Origin: M55B120 sp964426155
GTDB taxonomy: Bacteria; Actinomycetota; Humimicrobiia; Humimicrobiales; Humimicrobiaceae
Length of the DNA: 6,060 nt
Direction of reading: 5' to 3'
Assembly: GCA_964426155.1 (NCBI GenBank)
Contig: CAYROY010000088.1
Span: 1-6,060 of the forward strand
The notes beneath the pieces were generated by a model. That model was not told the DNA's origin. It did no database searches and saw nothing but the letters and a program-made list of their open reading frames with translations. Made by a program: the position numbers and the translations under genes. Below, in pieces: positions 1 to 5,894 of this stretch (within the stretch, counting starts at the first letter, position 1; each line of letters starts with the position of its first letter).

Positions 1-77
1 AGGGCTTCAGTACAGCAGGGCATGCTGGAGAATACGAATGCATGACTCTTGAAGATATGAAAAAATACTATGAATAA
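1..77 (+). CDS. 3' end of an unrecognised protein
   Basis: Read from base 3, the frame is open through 24 codons and stops at TAA 75-77. The C-terminal residues run GFSTAGHAGEYECM, then TLEDMKKYYE. The acidic, soluble-looking tail and the strong hairpin terminator just behind it support a real gene end. The gene begins outside the window, and too little is visible to name a family. The terminator separates it from the following permease, so it is probably not in the same transcript as the glutamate synthase genes. Confidence 0.65.
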   Translation, partial: GFSTAGHAGEYECMTLEDMKKYYE

Positions 78-82
78 CTGAT

Positions 83-121
83 ATAATATGGCAGCCTTGA
101 GGCTGCCATATTATGCTTTTT
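83..121 (+). terminator. Rho-independent terminator
   Basis: A perfect 14-base-pair stem (83-96 with 101-114) carries a four-base TTGA loop. Its upper part is GC-rich (GGCAGCC/GGCTGCC), and a TTTTT run follows at 117-121. It starts six bases after the stop codon of the upstream gene, the expected position for that gene's terminator. The stem also reads on the minus strand, but that side lacks a comparably placed U tract. Confidence 0.9.
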
Positions 122-136
122 GGGGTATTTAGCAGA

Positions 137-241
137 TTATTCAAAATGGAAGTTTAAATTTGGCCAAGTCTTTAATATCTTTATTTCAAAATTATCAGAC
201 AAACTTCTTATAAGATCCAGATTTAATATACCCCTATATAA
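137..241 (-). pseudogene. Possible decayed coding fragment, minus strand
   Basis: The minus strand reads without a stop for about 34 codons and ends at a TAA lying at 137-139. The translation includes GILNLDLIRSLSDNFEIK and then ILKTWPNLNFHFE. The mix of residues looks protein-like rather than random AT-rich translation. There is no start codon, no ribosome-binding site, and a stop lies directly upstream. It could be the remnant of a lost gene or chance. No family is recognised. Confidence 0.2.
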
Positions 242-341
242 TTATATATATTAATTATAATAGGACATAATCACATATATTACTAAGAAGAAGTACTAAA
301 GAGTACAGAAGAAGAAAAACCCGGTAAATCTAAACCGGTAG

Positions 342-455
342 TGCTTAGAAGACTATTACGGGGAATATAAAAAAACATATGAGAAAAATCCAGATACTAG
401 AAAAGTGGGATTTATATATGAATTCGTTCTACCGGTCTATAAAATTTTATATTGA
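342..455 (+). pseudogene. Possible decayed coding fragment, plus strand
   Basis: From base 342 to the TGA at 453-455 the frame encodes 37 residues: CLEDYYGEYKKTYEKNP, then DTRKVGFIYEFVLPVYKILY. The composition (charged, aromatic, then a hydrophobic tail) is coding-like, but the frame is preceded at once by TAG (339-341) and has no start codon. The adjacent frame is open from 287 to 340 and reads EEVLKSTEEEKPGKSKPV. A single frameshift near 340 would therefore join about 55 residues. This fits a gene remnant, but chance is not excluded and no family is recognised. Confidence 0.3.
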
Positions 456-562
456 GATGTGATTAACTCATTTCTTTGTATAATGATTGCTAATATAAAA
501 ACAGGCGGCAATGCATTGAAATTTAATAGATTAAATATTGTCATGTTATCCTGAGATGAGAA

Positions 563-1741
563 GTGAAAAATAATAATTTTATAAACTATTTACTGGAATT
601 TCCAAACTTTCTTGCCCTGTTTATCTTTTCATTTTTTATGGTACTGGCAAGTCCGATCTTAATAAATATCAGTGAATATTTTAGTGTAACGCCTGAAAGC
701 ATGAATATCATAACCACCTTCTTTTTGATAGGACAGGTTCTGGGCATAATAACATTCGTGCTTTTGAGCAGAAGATTTAAGGGCAGTAAAATAATAATAT
801 CTACCTATATTTTGCTTTTCCCCGTGCTGGCAGGTCTTGTTCTAGCATCATCCCTTATTTTTTTCTATATACTTTATCTCATTTCCGGTCTGCTTCTGGG
901 AATAATATTTATTAATGCAAATATAAGTATGCTTGAGGGGAAAGTTAAAAACAAAGACAGCGTTGTAAACCTGGGACATGGATTTTTTGCAATGGGTGCC
1001 CTCATCTCTCCTATTTTTGCTTCTAATCTTGTAAATAGAAATATGGAATGGAGGATAATATACCTTATATTTATGGGGCTGACCTTTATTTCGTTTGTAT
1101 CTTTTATACTATCAAACTGGAGAAAACCAGACACTAAAGATAATAGGGAAGCTCTGCCAATAAAGGAATTATTCGCAAACAGAAGTAAAAATATATATAT
1201 AATTCTGACTATTACGCTGATGCTTCTGTATGTTATGGCTGAAGTAACAATTTTTTCCTGGGCGCCTACTTTTTACAGGATAGAGAAATTATTTGATGTC
1301 TATAGTGCAGGATTAATGATTTCAATATTCTGGGTAGGAATACTTGCAGGGAGATTGCTGATAAGCTTTCTATCATATAAGATCAAAGGAGGAACTTTAT
1401 TAATTTTTCTGTCCGTTATAAGCATGTTAGGATTGTTTGTAAGCATTTTTTCTGTAAATAAAATAATAATACTTATCGGTGCAGGAGTTATAGGACTTGG
1501 TTTTTCCGGTATACCGCCGCTTCTTATCTCTTCTGCCGGTAAGATTTTAAGTTTTGGAAAAGAAGTTCTACTTACAATATTGTTTTCCATTGGTCTTACA
1601 GGCGGTAGTCTTATACCATTTGCTATAAAATTCATAGCAGAATACAGCTTCTTATTTTCAATTGCAATATCGATAGTATTTATGGCTATCTTTACCGTAT
1701 TTGTATTTATAAGAAGGATTTACAGGAAAAAATTAAGGTAA
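563..1741 (+). CDS. MFS permease, TsgA/FucP-like
   Basis: A 392-residue integral membrane protein with about 12 hydrophobic segments (near residues 16-37, 47-68, 76-96, 98-120, 138-156, 164-184, 210-231, 246-270, 278-296, 299-322, 335-358 and 363-384). A charged central loop at about 185-209 splits it into two six-helix halves, the MFS plan. The short loop with RRFKG at 70-74, HGFFAMGALISP at 139-150 and SWAP near 232, followed by FWVGILAGR at 256-264, resemble the FHS (fucose/galactose/glucose symporter) branch and TsgA, whose E. coli form has nearly the same length. The substrate cannot be read from the sequence. The start is GTG 563, the first possible start after an in-frame TGA at 557-559. 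A weak GAG (553-555) lies seven bases before it. The next in-frame ATG (638) would cut into the first helix. It appears to be a single-gene unit, with no convincing terminator directly behind it. Confidence 0.85.
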   Translation: MKNNNFINYLLEFPNFLALFIFSFFMVLASPILINISEYFSVTPESMNIITTFFLIGQVLGIITFVLLSRRFKGSKIIISTYILLFPVLAGLVLASSLIFFYILYLISGLLLGIIFINANISMLEGKVKNKDSVVNLGHGFFAMGALISPIFASNLVNRNMEWRIIYLIFMGLTFISFVSFILSNWRKPDTKDNREALPIKELFANRSKNIYIILTITLMLLYVMAEVTIFSWAPTFYRIEKLFDVYSAGLMISIFWVGILAGRLLISFLSYKIKGGTLLIFLSVISMLGLFVSIFSVNKIIILIGAGVIGLGFSGIPPLLISSAGKILSFGKEVLLTILFSIGLTGGSLIPFAIKFIAEYSFLFSIAISIVFMAIFTVFVFIRRIYRKKLR

Positions 1742-1960
1742 AACTGATGGCATTCCAATTCTAATATTCTAATAAGGTCATTATGGATAAGGCTATGTAG
1801 TTTATTAAAAAAATTGTCCCCATTATATATTCTGATAAAAAGGTATACTGGATATAAGCTGTATGTTAATAAAATGAATAAATCAATATAATTAATCCGG
1901 CCTGCGCTAGAAATGAACTCTTTAATAGCCCGTTCCAGATTAAATGTCAAAATTATTTGT
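1742..1960. other. Intergenic spacer, nothing recognised
   Basis: This AT-rich stretch lies between the permease stop and the promoter of the glutamate synthase operon. I see no gene, strong hairpin or consensus promoter in it. An eight-base tandem duplication, ATTCTAAT twice (1758-1765 and 1766-1773), is present and has no obvious meaning. A minus-strand reading frame runs across the region but also crosses the promoter and the first leader hairpin, so it is not called. Confidence 0.6.
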
Positions 1961-1989
1961 TTGACAAAGTAGAATGCTATACATATAAT
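1961..1989 (+). promoter_or_regulatory. Consensus sigma-A promoter of the glutamate synthase operon
   Basis: TTGACA (1961-1966) and TATAAT (1984-1989) match the vegetative consensus at all twelve positions and are exactly 17 bases apart. Transcription would start at about 1996, some 15 bases before the first leader hairpin. A promoter this good should be active without an activator, so control is expected after initiation. That agrees with the terminator and antiterminator found downstream. Confidence 0.88.
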
Positions 1990-2011
1990 TACCTTAAAAT
2001 TACATAGATAA

Positions 2012-2057
2012 ACCGGCATAAGGAAGTGCCGGTAATAATGAAGGTAAAGTAGCCTTC
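2012..2057 (+). promoter_or_regulatory. Two-hairpin ANTAR antitermination target
   Basis: Hairpin P1 pairs 2012-2019 with 2026-2033 (ACCGGCAT/GTGCCGGT) around the loop AAGGAA (2020-2025). Hairpin P2 pairs 2040-2045 with 2052-2057 (GAAGGT/GCCTTC) around the loop AAAGTA (2046-2051). Both loops are six bases with A at 1 and G at 4, both are closed by a U-G pair, and the hairpins are six bases apart. This is the known signature of RNAs bound by ANTAR-domain antiterminators (AmiR, NasR, EutV and clostridial nitrogen regulators). The 3' arm of P2 shares 2053-2057 with the 5' arm of the following terminator, so the two cannot form together. Inference: a phosphorylated ANTAR response regulator dimer stabilises P1-P2 and permits read-through into the glutamate synthase genes. 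The regulator gene is not in the window. Confidence 0.82.
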
Positions 2058-2096
2058 TTAAAACATGACAAGGATGTTTTAAGAAGGTTTTTTTTT
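2053..2096 (+). terminator. Conditional leader terminator (attenuator)
   Basis: A perfect 14-base-pair stem, 2053-2066 with 2074-2087, has a seven-base loop GACAAGG and is followed by nine Ts (2088-2096). It lies between a strong promoter and the first start codon at 2114, so it would stop the operon's own transcript after about 100 bases. Its first five bases are also the 3' arm of hairpin P2, the basis for regulated read-through. Confidence 0.92.
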
Positions 2097-2113
2097 GAGA
2101 TTATGGTATTTAA

Positions 2114-3361
2114 ATGGAATCTAGAAGCATAAGATTAAGACAAGGATCAAATAGGTGCACCCAGGAGTATTTTTCAAGATACAGGATACCTTCAGGCTGC
2201 GCTATATTTGGTATTATGGATCAGTCAGGAAAAAGATTTAATGGAATCAAGATAATTGATGGTATTGCTCTTATGCACGAAAGATCCAATGGCCTTGGCG
2301 GTGGATTTGCTGGATATGGGATCTACCCACAGTATAAGGATGACTGGGCTTTTCATATAATATATGATGATCCTGAATCAAGATGTCTTACCGAGAAGAA
2401 GTTAAGCAGCAATTTCAGGATATTATATAGTGAGGAAATTCCTATAAGAAAAGTAAAAGGTATTAAAAATCCCCCGATTATATACAGGTACTTCTTAAAA
2501 CCTGCAGATTTTGTATATTCAATCGGCAGCGGCAGAAGCCCTATTAAGACAAATTCCAATCAAGAAATACTTAATGATAATGAAAGATTTAAAATTATGG
2601 AAGAAGATTTTATTTTAGACTTTGTTATGGAGTTAAATTCAGGAGACAATGGTTCTTATATAATATCAAGTGGAAAGAATATGGGTATATTTAAAGGAGT
2701 GGGGTTTCCTGAGGACATAGGAAACTTTTTTAGACTTGATAGCTACAGGGGGCATTTATGGATTTCCCATGGAAGATTCCCTACTAATACTATTGGATGG
2801 TGGGGAGGGTCCCATCCTTTTGGACTGCTAGGCTGGTCTGTTGTACATAATGGTGAGATATCGTCTTACGGAACCAACAGGAGGTTTGTAAGCGGATTTG
2901 GCTATAATTGTGTATTATCTACTGACACAGAAGTAATTACGTACCTTTTTGACTTAATTGTCAGGAAACAAAGAATAGATCTCGATATTCTACATCTTGT
3001 ACTTTCTCCACCATTATGGGATAGAATAGAGAGAATGTCTGAAGATGAGATGAAACTTGCAAAGACATTGAGAATATTGTATGGGGGAGCACTCATAAAT
3101 GGACCTTTCAGCATAATCACTGCTACCAGTGACTGTATGTATGCCCTTAATGACAGGGTCAAGCTGAGACCTCTTGCAGCGGCAAAAAAAGGTGACTTTT
3201 TATTTATTTCAAGTGAAGAGGCTTCTATAAGATTTATCTGCCCCCATCCTGATGTTGTATGGCATCCGGGTGGAGGAGAGCCTGTAATAGGGAGACTAAA
3301 TAAAAAATCAGCAATCGATCATAAAAGAAAAATAGCTGAGGACGTCCTGAACAGGGCATGA
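2114..3361 (+). CDS. Glutamate synthase, class-II glutamine amidotransferase subunit (split GltB, domain 1)
   Basis: This 415-residue Ntn-type glutamine amidotransferase is expected to hydrolyse glutamine to glutamate and pass ammonia to the FMN subunit. Visible active-site elements are Cys29 in PSGCAIFG (nucleophile), HGRFPTNT with Arg221, HNGE with Asn246 and Gly247 (oxyanion hole), and STDTE with Asp271 (glutamine binding). Cys29 should become N-terminal by removal of a 28-residue propeptide, as in classical GltB. ATG 2114 is the only usable start: an in-frame TAA lies directly before it (2111-2113), and no ATG, GTG or TTG occurs between it and Cys29. It has no proper ribosome-binding site, only GAG at 2097-2099, 14 bases away. 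It is the first gene of a three-gene operon, 25 bases before the FMN subunit, and is controlled by the ANTAR leader. The family is sure; a sister function (GlxB/MgsA-like) is possible but less likely given the partner genes. Confidence 0.9.
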   Translation: MESRSIRLRQGSNRCTQEYFSRYRIPSGCAIFGIMDQSGKRFNGIKIIDGIALMHERSNGLGGGFAGYGIYPQYKDDWAFHIIYDDPESRCLTEKKLSSNFRILYSEEIPIRKVKGIKNPPIIYRYFLKPADFVYSIGSGRSPIKTNSNQEILNDNERFKIMEEDFILDFVMELNSGDNGSYIISSGKNMGIFKGVGFPEDIGNFFRLDSYRGHLWISHGRFPTNTIGWWGGSHPFGLLGWSVVHNGEISSYGTNRRFVSGFGYNCVLSTDTEVITYLFDLIVRKQRIDLDILHLVLSPPLWDRIERMSEDEMKLAKTLRILYGGALINGPFSIITATSDCMYALNDRVKLRPLAAAKKGDFLFISSEEASIRFICPHPDVVWHPGGGEPVIGRLNKKSAIDHKRKIAEDVLNRA

Positions 3362-3375
3362 CTTTTTTATAACCC

Positions 3376-3382
3376 GGGAGGT
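3376..3382 (+). promoter_or_regulatory. Strong ribosome-binding site of the FMN subunit gene
   Basis: GGGAGGT ends four bases before ATG 3387, in sharp contrast with the poorly marked start of the preceding gene. The core subunit may therefore be translated more efficiently than the amidotransferase from the same message. Confidence 0.8.
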
Positions 3383-3386
3383 AAAA

Positions 3387-4910
3387 ATGGCATTAAAATT
3401 AACAGAACCTGAGTTTGAAATAGAAAGAGATCCGACAAAGTGCATATCCTGCGGGATATGTATAAAACAATGTGCAAATGGTGTACATAAATATAATGTT
3501 GATAAAGATACAATAATCAGCGACCCTAAGAAATGTATCGGATGTCATAGGTGTGAAAGTATGTGCCCGACAGGAGCATTAAAAATAAGTGAAAGAAAGG
3601 ATCAATTTAAAACTAATGCTAACTGGACGGAAAATCATATAAGGAATATTTATAAGCAGGCTGATACAGGGGGAGTCGTGCTAACAGGTATGGGTTCTGA
3701 TAAATCATATCCAATATACTGGGATCATATATTATTTAATGCCTCTCAGGTAACTAATCCTTCAATAGATCCTTTAAGGGAGCCTATGGAAATTAAGACT
3801 TTTATTGGTAGAAAAAATCTGGGGATAGAGTTTGAAGATAACAGGGGAGCTGTGAATATAAAGGTCAAAACAATAGTCTCACCACAGCTGGAGCTTTCAA
3901 CGCCAATAATATTTTCTGCAATGTCATATGGTTCAATAAGTTATAATGCATGTAAATGCCTTGCAGCTGCTGCGTCAGAATTTGGGACTTACTTCAACAC
4001 CGGAGAGGGCGGTCTTGTTAAAGACCTTTATCAATATGCAGGCAATGCAATAGTCCAGGTGGCGTCGGGAAGATTTGGAGTCGATGTAGATTATCTAAAT
4101 ATGGGGGCTGCTATAGAGATTAAGATCGGGCAGGGTGCCAAGCCGGGTATTGGAGGCCATCTTCCGGGCGGAAAGGTAACATATGATATCTCAAATACAA
4201 GGATGATACCGCAGGGTTCAGATGCCATATCCCCAGCCCCGCATCATGATATATACTCTATTGAAGATCTGGCACAGTTGATATATGCCATAAAGGAAGC
4301 AACAGAGTGGAAAAAACCTGTAGGTGTAAAAGTTGCAGCTGTGCATAATATAGCACCGGTAGCAAGTGGTATTGTCAGGGCAGGTGCAGACTTTATAACC
4401 ATAGACGGCTTCAGGGGAGGAACTGGTGCCGCACCGCTTGTTATAAGGGACAACGTGGGTATCCCAATAGAGCTTGCAATAGCTTCTGTTGATGAAAGGC
4501 TGCGGGATGAAGGGATAAGACAGGATGTCTCAATACTGGCAGCAGGTAGTATCAGGTCAAGTGCAGACGTTATAAAGGCAATAGCGCTGGGAGCAGATGC
4601 TGTATGTATAGGCACGGCTGCACTTATTGCTATGGGATGCCACCTATGTCAGAAATGTTATACAGGTAAATGCAATTGGGGCATTGCTACTCAGGATCCA
4701 TATCTTACTGGCAGGCTAAATCCCGAGGTAGGAACCAAAAGGCTTCTTAATCTTTTAAGGGCATGGTCCCTTGAATTGAAGGAAATGCTTGGAGGGGCAG
4801 GAATTAATGCTGTTGAAAGCCTCAGGGGTAACAGGGAGCATTTGAGAGGCATAAACCTTAACGACAGGGAACTTTTAATCCTGGGAATAAAGCATGCTGG
4901 AGAAACTTAA
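3387..4910 (+). CDS. Glutamate synthase FMN/Fe-S core subunit with N-terminal ferredoxin module (split GltB, domain 2)
   Basis: A 507-residue subunit expected to carry out reductive amination of 2-oxoglutarate to glutamate on FMN. Residues 15-68 form a two-cluster ferredoxin module: Cys19, 22, 25, 29 and Cys50, 53, 56, 60. From about residue 150 the glutamate synthase barrel follows: FSAMSYGS, NTGEGGL, GQGAKPGIGGHLPGGK, SPAPHHDIYSIEDLAQLIY and IDGFRGGTGAAP. The Cys418-x5-Cys424-x4-Cys429 pattern that binds the 3Fe-4S cluster in GltB is present, followed by WGIATQ. An extra Cys421 makes this segment CHLCQKC. The C-terminus contains ESLRGNREHLRG. The N-terminal amidotransferase and C-terminal GXGXG domains of fused GltB are absent and are encoded on either side. 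The family is sure; glutamate as product is inferred from the gene set. The ferredoxin module suggests electrons from ferredoxin or from a partner outside the window, since no GltD gene is adjacent. Confidence 0.93.
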   Translation: MALKLTEPEFEIERDPTKCISCGICIKQCANGVHKYNVDKDTIISDPKKCIGCHRCESMCPTGALKISERKDQFKTNANWTENHIRNIYKQADTGGVVLTGMGSDKSYPIYWDHILFNASQVTNPSIDPLREPMEIKTFIGRKNLGIEFEDNRGAVNIKVKTIVSPQLELSTPIIFSAMSYGSISYNACKCLAAAASEFGTYFNTGEGGLVKDLYQYAGNAIVQVASGRFGVDVDYLNMGAAIEIKIGQGAKPGIGGHLPGGKVTYDISNTRMIPQGSDAISPAPHHDIYSIEDLAQLIYAIKEATEWKKPVGVKVAAVHNIAPVASGIVRAGADFITIDGFRGGTGAAPLVIRDNVGIPIELAIASVDERLRDEGIRQDVSILAAGSIRSSADVIKAIALGADAVCIGTAALIAMGCHLCQKCYTGKCNWGIATQDPYLTGRLNPEVGTKRLLNLLRAWSLELKEMLGGAGINAVESLRGNREHLRGINLNDRELLILGIKHAGET

Positions 4911-5010
4911 TCATATAGAATAAAAGTGTATATAAAGAAATAAAAGTCAGGCGAGCATGTCTGTTTAACAGATATTAAAAAACGTCTGATTTTCAGAAAA
5001 GGGATTGGAT
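4911..5010 (+). other. Intra-operon spacer with alternative hairpins
   Basis: The 100-base gap is unusually long for this operon. Hairpin A pairs 4958-4964 with 4968-4974 (core TCTGT/ACAGA) and hairpin B pairs 4985-4989 with 4993-4997 (TCTGA/TCAGA). The 3' arm of A (4969-4973) can instead pair with the 5' arm of B (4984-4988), so A plus B and the middle stem exclude each other. None is followed by a U run, so a terminator is unlikely. Possible roles are RNA processing or control of the next ribosome-binding site. Confidence 0.35.
4999..5004 (+). promoter_or_regulatory. Ribosome-binding site that decides the start of the GXGXG gene
   Basis: AAGGGA lies six bases before ATG 5011, a standard distance. 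The in-frame TTG at 5005 would directly abut it, leaving no spacer. ATG 5011 is therefore the preferred start. Confidence 0.7.
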
Positions 5011-5799
5011 ATGAAGGAACTAATTGATTCAGAGGGTATTGGATACAGGGAGCTGAACAGACATATCAGGAGTATGCTGGAACTATCCGAAAATGGTCCA
5101 GTAAATAGATATGCCGGAATGGAGATTTCACTAAAGAACGTGTGCGGGCAGAGATATATTGGTTGTGGTCTCAAAGGTGATTTTAAAATAAATATAGAAG
5201 GTGTTCCTGGAAATGATCTGGCTGCTTTTATGGACGGGCCGTTTATTGAAGTTTTTGATAATGGACAGGATGGTATAGGAAATACCATGAACTCAGGAAA
5301 GGTAATAATCCATGGTGATACTGGAGATATTGCAGGATATTCAATGAGGGGCGGAGAGATATATATAGAGGGAAGCACCGGATTTAGATGTGGAATACAT
5401 ATGAAAGCACATAAAGAAAAGACACCGGTTATAGTAATAGGTGGAAGTGCAGGAGATTATCTGGGGGAATATATGGCTGGAGGAGTAATAATACTGCTGG
5501 GTCTTTACCGGAAAGGTACAGATGAAGTTGCAGGTGCTGGTACCTGTAAGGTAGGATATCATATTGGATCCGGGATGCACGGGGGGACAATTTATATAAG
5601 GGGAAAAGTAGAGGAATATAAACTGGGAAGGGAGGTAATAGTAGATGAACCGAAAGGTTCTGATATTGATACACTGTATAAATATATCGGAAATTACTGC
5701 AGATTTTTTTCGGCAGATGCAGGCAGAATAAAAGCTGAAGATTTTATTAAGCTCATACCGTTCTCTCACAGACCTTATAAACAATTGTATACTTATTAG
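5011..5799 (+). CDS. Glutamate synthase GXGXG (beta-helix) subunit (split GltB, domain 3)
   Basis: A 262-residue protein corresponding to the C-terminal GXGXG domain of glutamate synthase, related to subunit C of formylmethanofuran dehydrogenase. The beta-helix coils show as repeated G-x-x-M-x-(G/S)-G motifs: GNTMNSG (90-96), GYSMRGG (109-115), GEYMAGG (152-158) and GSGMHGG (186-192), three of them followed by short hydrophobic strands such as EIYIEG. It has no catalytic residues of its own. In fused GltB this domain packs between the amidotransferase and FMN domains. The start is ATG 5011 rather than the TTG two codons upstream, because of ribosome-binding-site spacing. It is the last gene of the operon; the gene beyond it is on the opposite strand. 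Identity is sure from the repeats and neighbours. Its exact role when encoded as a separate polypeptide is inferred. Confidence 0.9.
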   Translation: MKELIDSEGIGYRELNRHIRSMLELSENGPVNRYAGMEISLKNVCGQRYIGCGLKGDFKINIEGVPGNDLAAFMDGPFIEVFDNGQDGIGNTMNSGKVIIHGDTGDIAGYSMRGGEIYIEGSTGFRCGIHMKAHKEKTPVIVIGGSAGDYLGEYMAGGVIILLGLYRKGTDEVAGAGTCKVGYHIGSGMHGGTIYIRGKVEEYKLGREVIVDEPKGSDIDTLYKYIGNYCRFFSADAGRIKAEDFIKLIPFSHRPYKQLYTY

Positions 5800-5894
5800 T
5801 CTTATTGATATACTTTATCGTTTGAACTGAATTATATACCGGGAATTGCTAATTTCTTAATATTTTGTAATTGATACTAAATATTTTTAATATA
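5800..5894. other. Convergent intergenic region
   Basis: The glutamate synthase operon and the minus-strand permease gene face each other across 95 AT-rich bases. A shared terminator would be expected, but the best pairing (5859-5865 with 5879-5885) is a seven-pair A/T-only stem with a 13-base loop, too weak to call. No other feature is seen. Confidence 0.5.

Larger units (their letters stand above)
122..562. other. Intergenic region without an intact gene
   Basis: These 441 bases are very AT-rich and hold no complete gene. Two stretches look as if they were once coding: a minus-strand run at about 137-241 and a plus-strand run at 342-455 (listed separately). A TATAAT hexamer lies at 479-484, but the only -35-like hexamer (TTGAGA, 452-457) is 21 bases away. 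The promoter of the downstream permease is therefore not identified with confidence. The short inverted repeat CCGGT/ACCGG (321-325 with 334-338) has no U tract and no evident role. Confidence 0.7.

Noticed and set aside
321..338. CCGGT/ACCGG inverted repeat as an operator or terminator
   Set aside because: It has only five pairs and no U run, and a single further ACCGGT-like site (431-436) does not make a convincing regulatory array.
452..484. Promoter for the permease (TTGAGA and TATAAT)
   Set aside because: The spacer is 21 bases, and TATAAT alone is expected by chance in DNA this AT-rich.
1720..2019. A 99-codon minus-strand frame
   Set aside because: It runs across the consensus promoter and into the first leader hairpin, overlaps the permease 3' end, has an AT-driven composition and no ribosome-binding site.
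2012..2096. T-box or glutamine riboswitch as the identity of the leader
   Set aside because: No T-box sequence or specifier-loop architecture is seen. About 100 bases with two A1/G4 hexaloop hairpins overlapping a terminator is better explained as an ANTAR target. I see no glutamine-riboswitch core.
4244..4615. A 123-codon minus-strand frame inside the FMN subunit gene
   Set aside because: It lies wholly opposite a conserved coding region with clear catalytic motifs and is explained as its antisense shadow.
5005..5010. TTG at 5005 as the start of the GXGXG gene
   Set aside because: It directly abuts the AAGGGA ribosome-binding site, whereas ATG 5011 has normal spacing.
5341..5784. Overlapping minus-strand frames opposite the GXGXG gene
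   Set aside because: Tyr/Ser/Ile/Pro-rich translations are typical of antisense reading of glycine-rich AT-biased genes, and the plus-strand gene is certain.
5859..5885. Shared terminator between the convergent genes
   Set aside because: The stem is seven A/T pairs only, with a 13-base loop, too weak to be credible.
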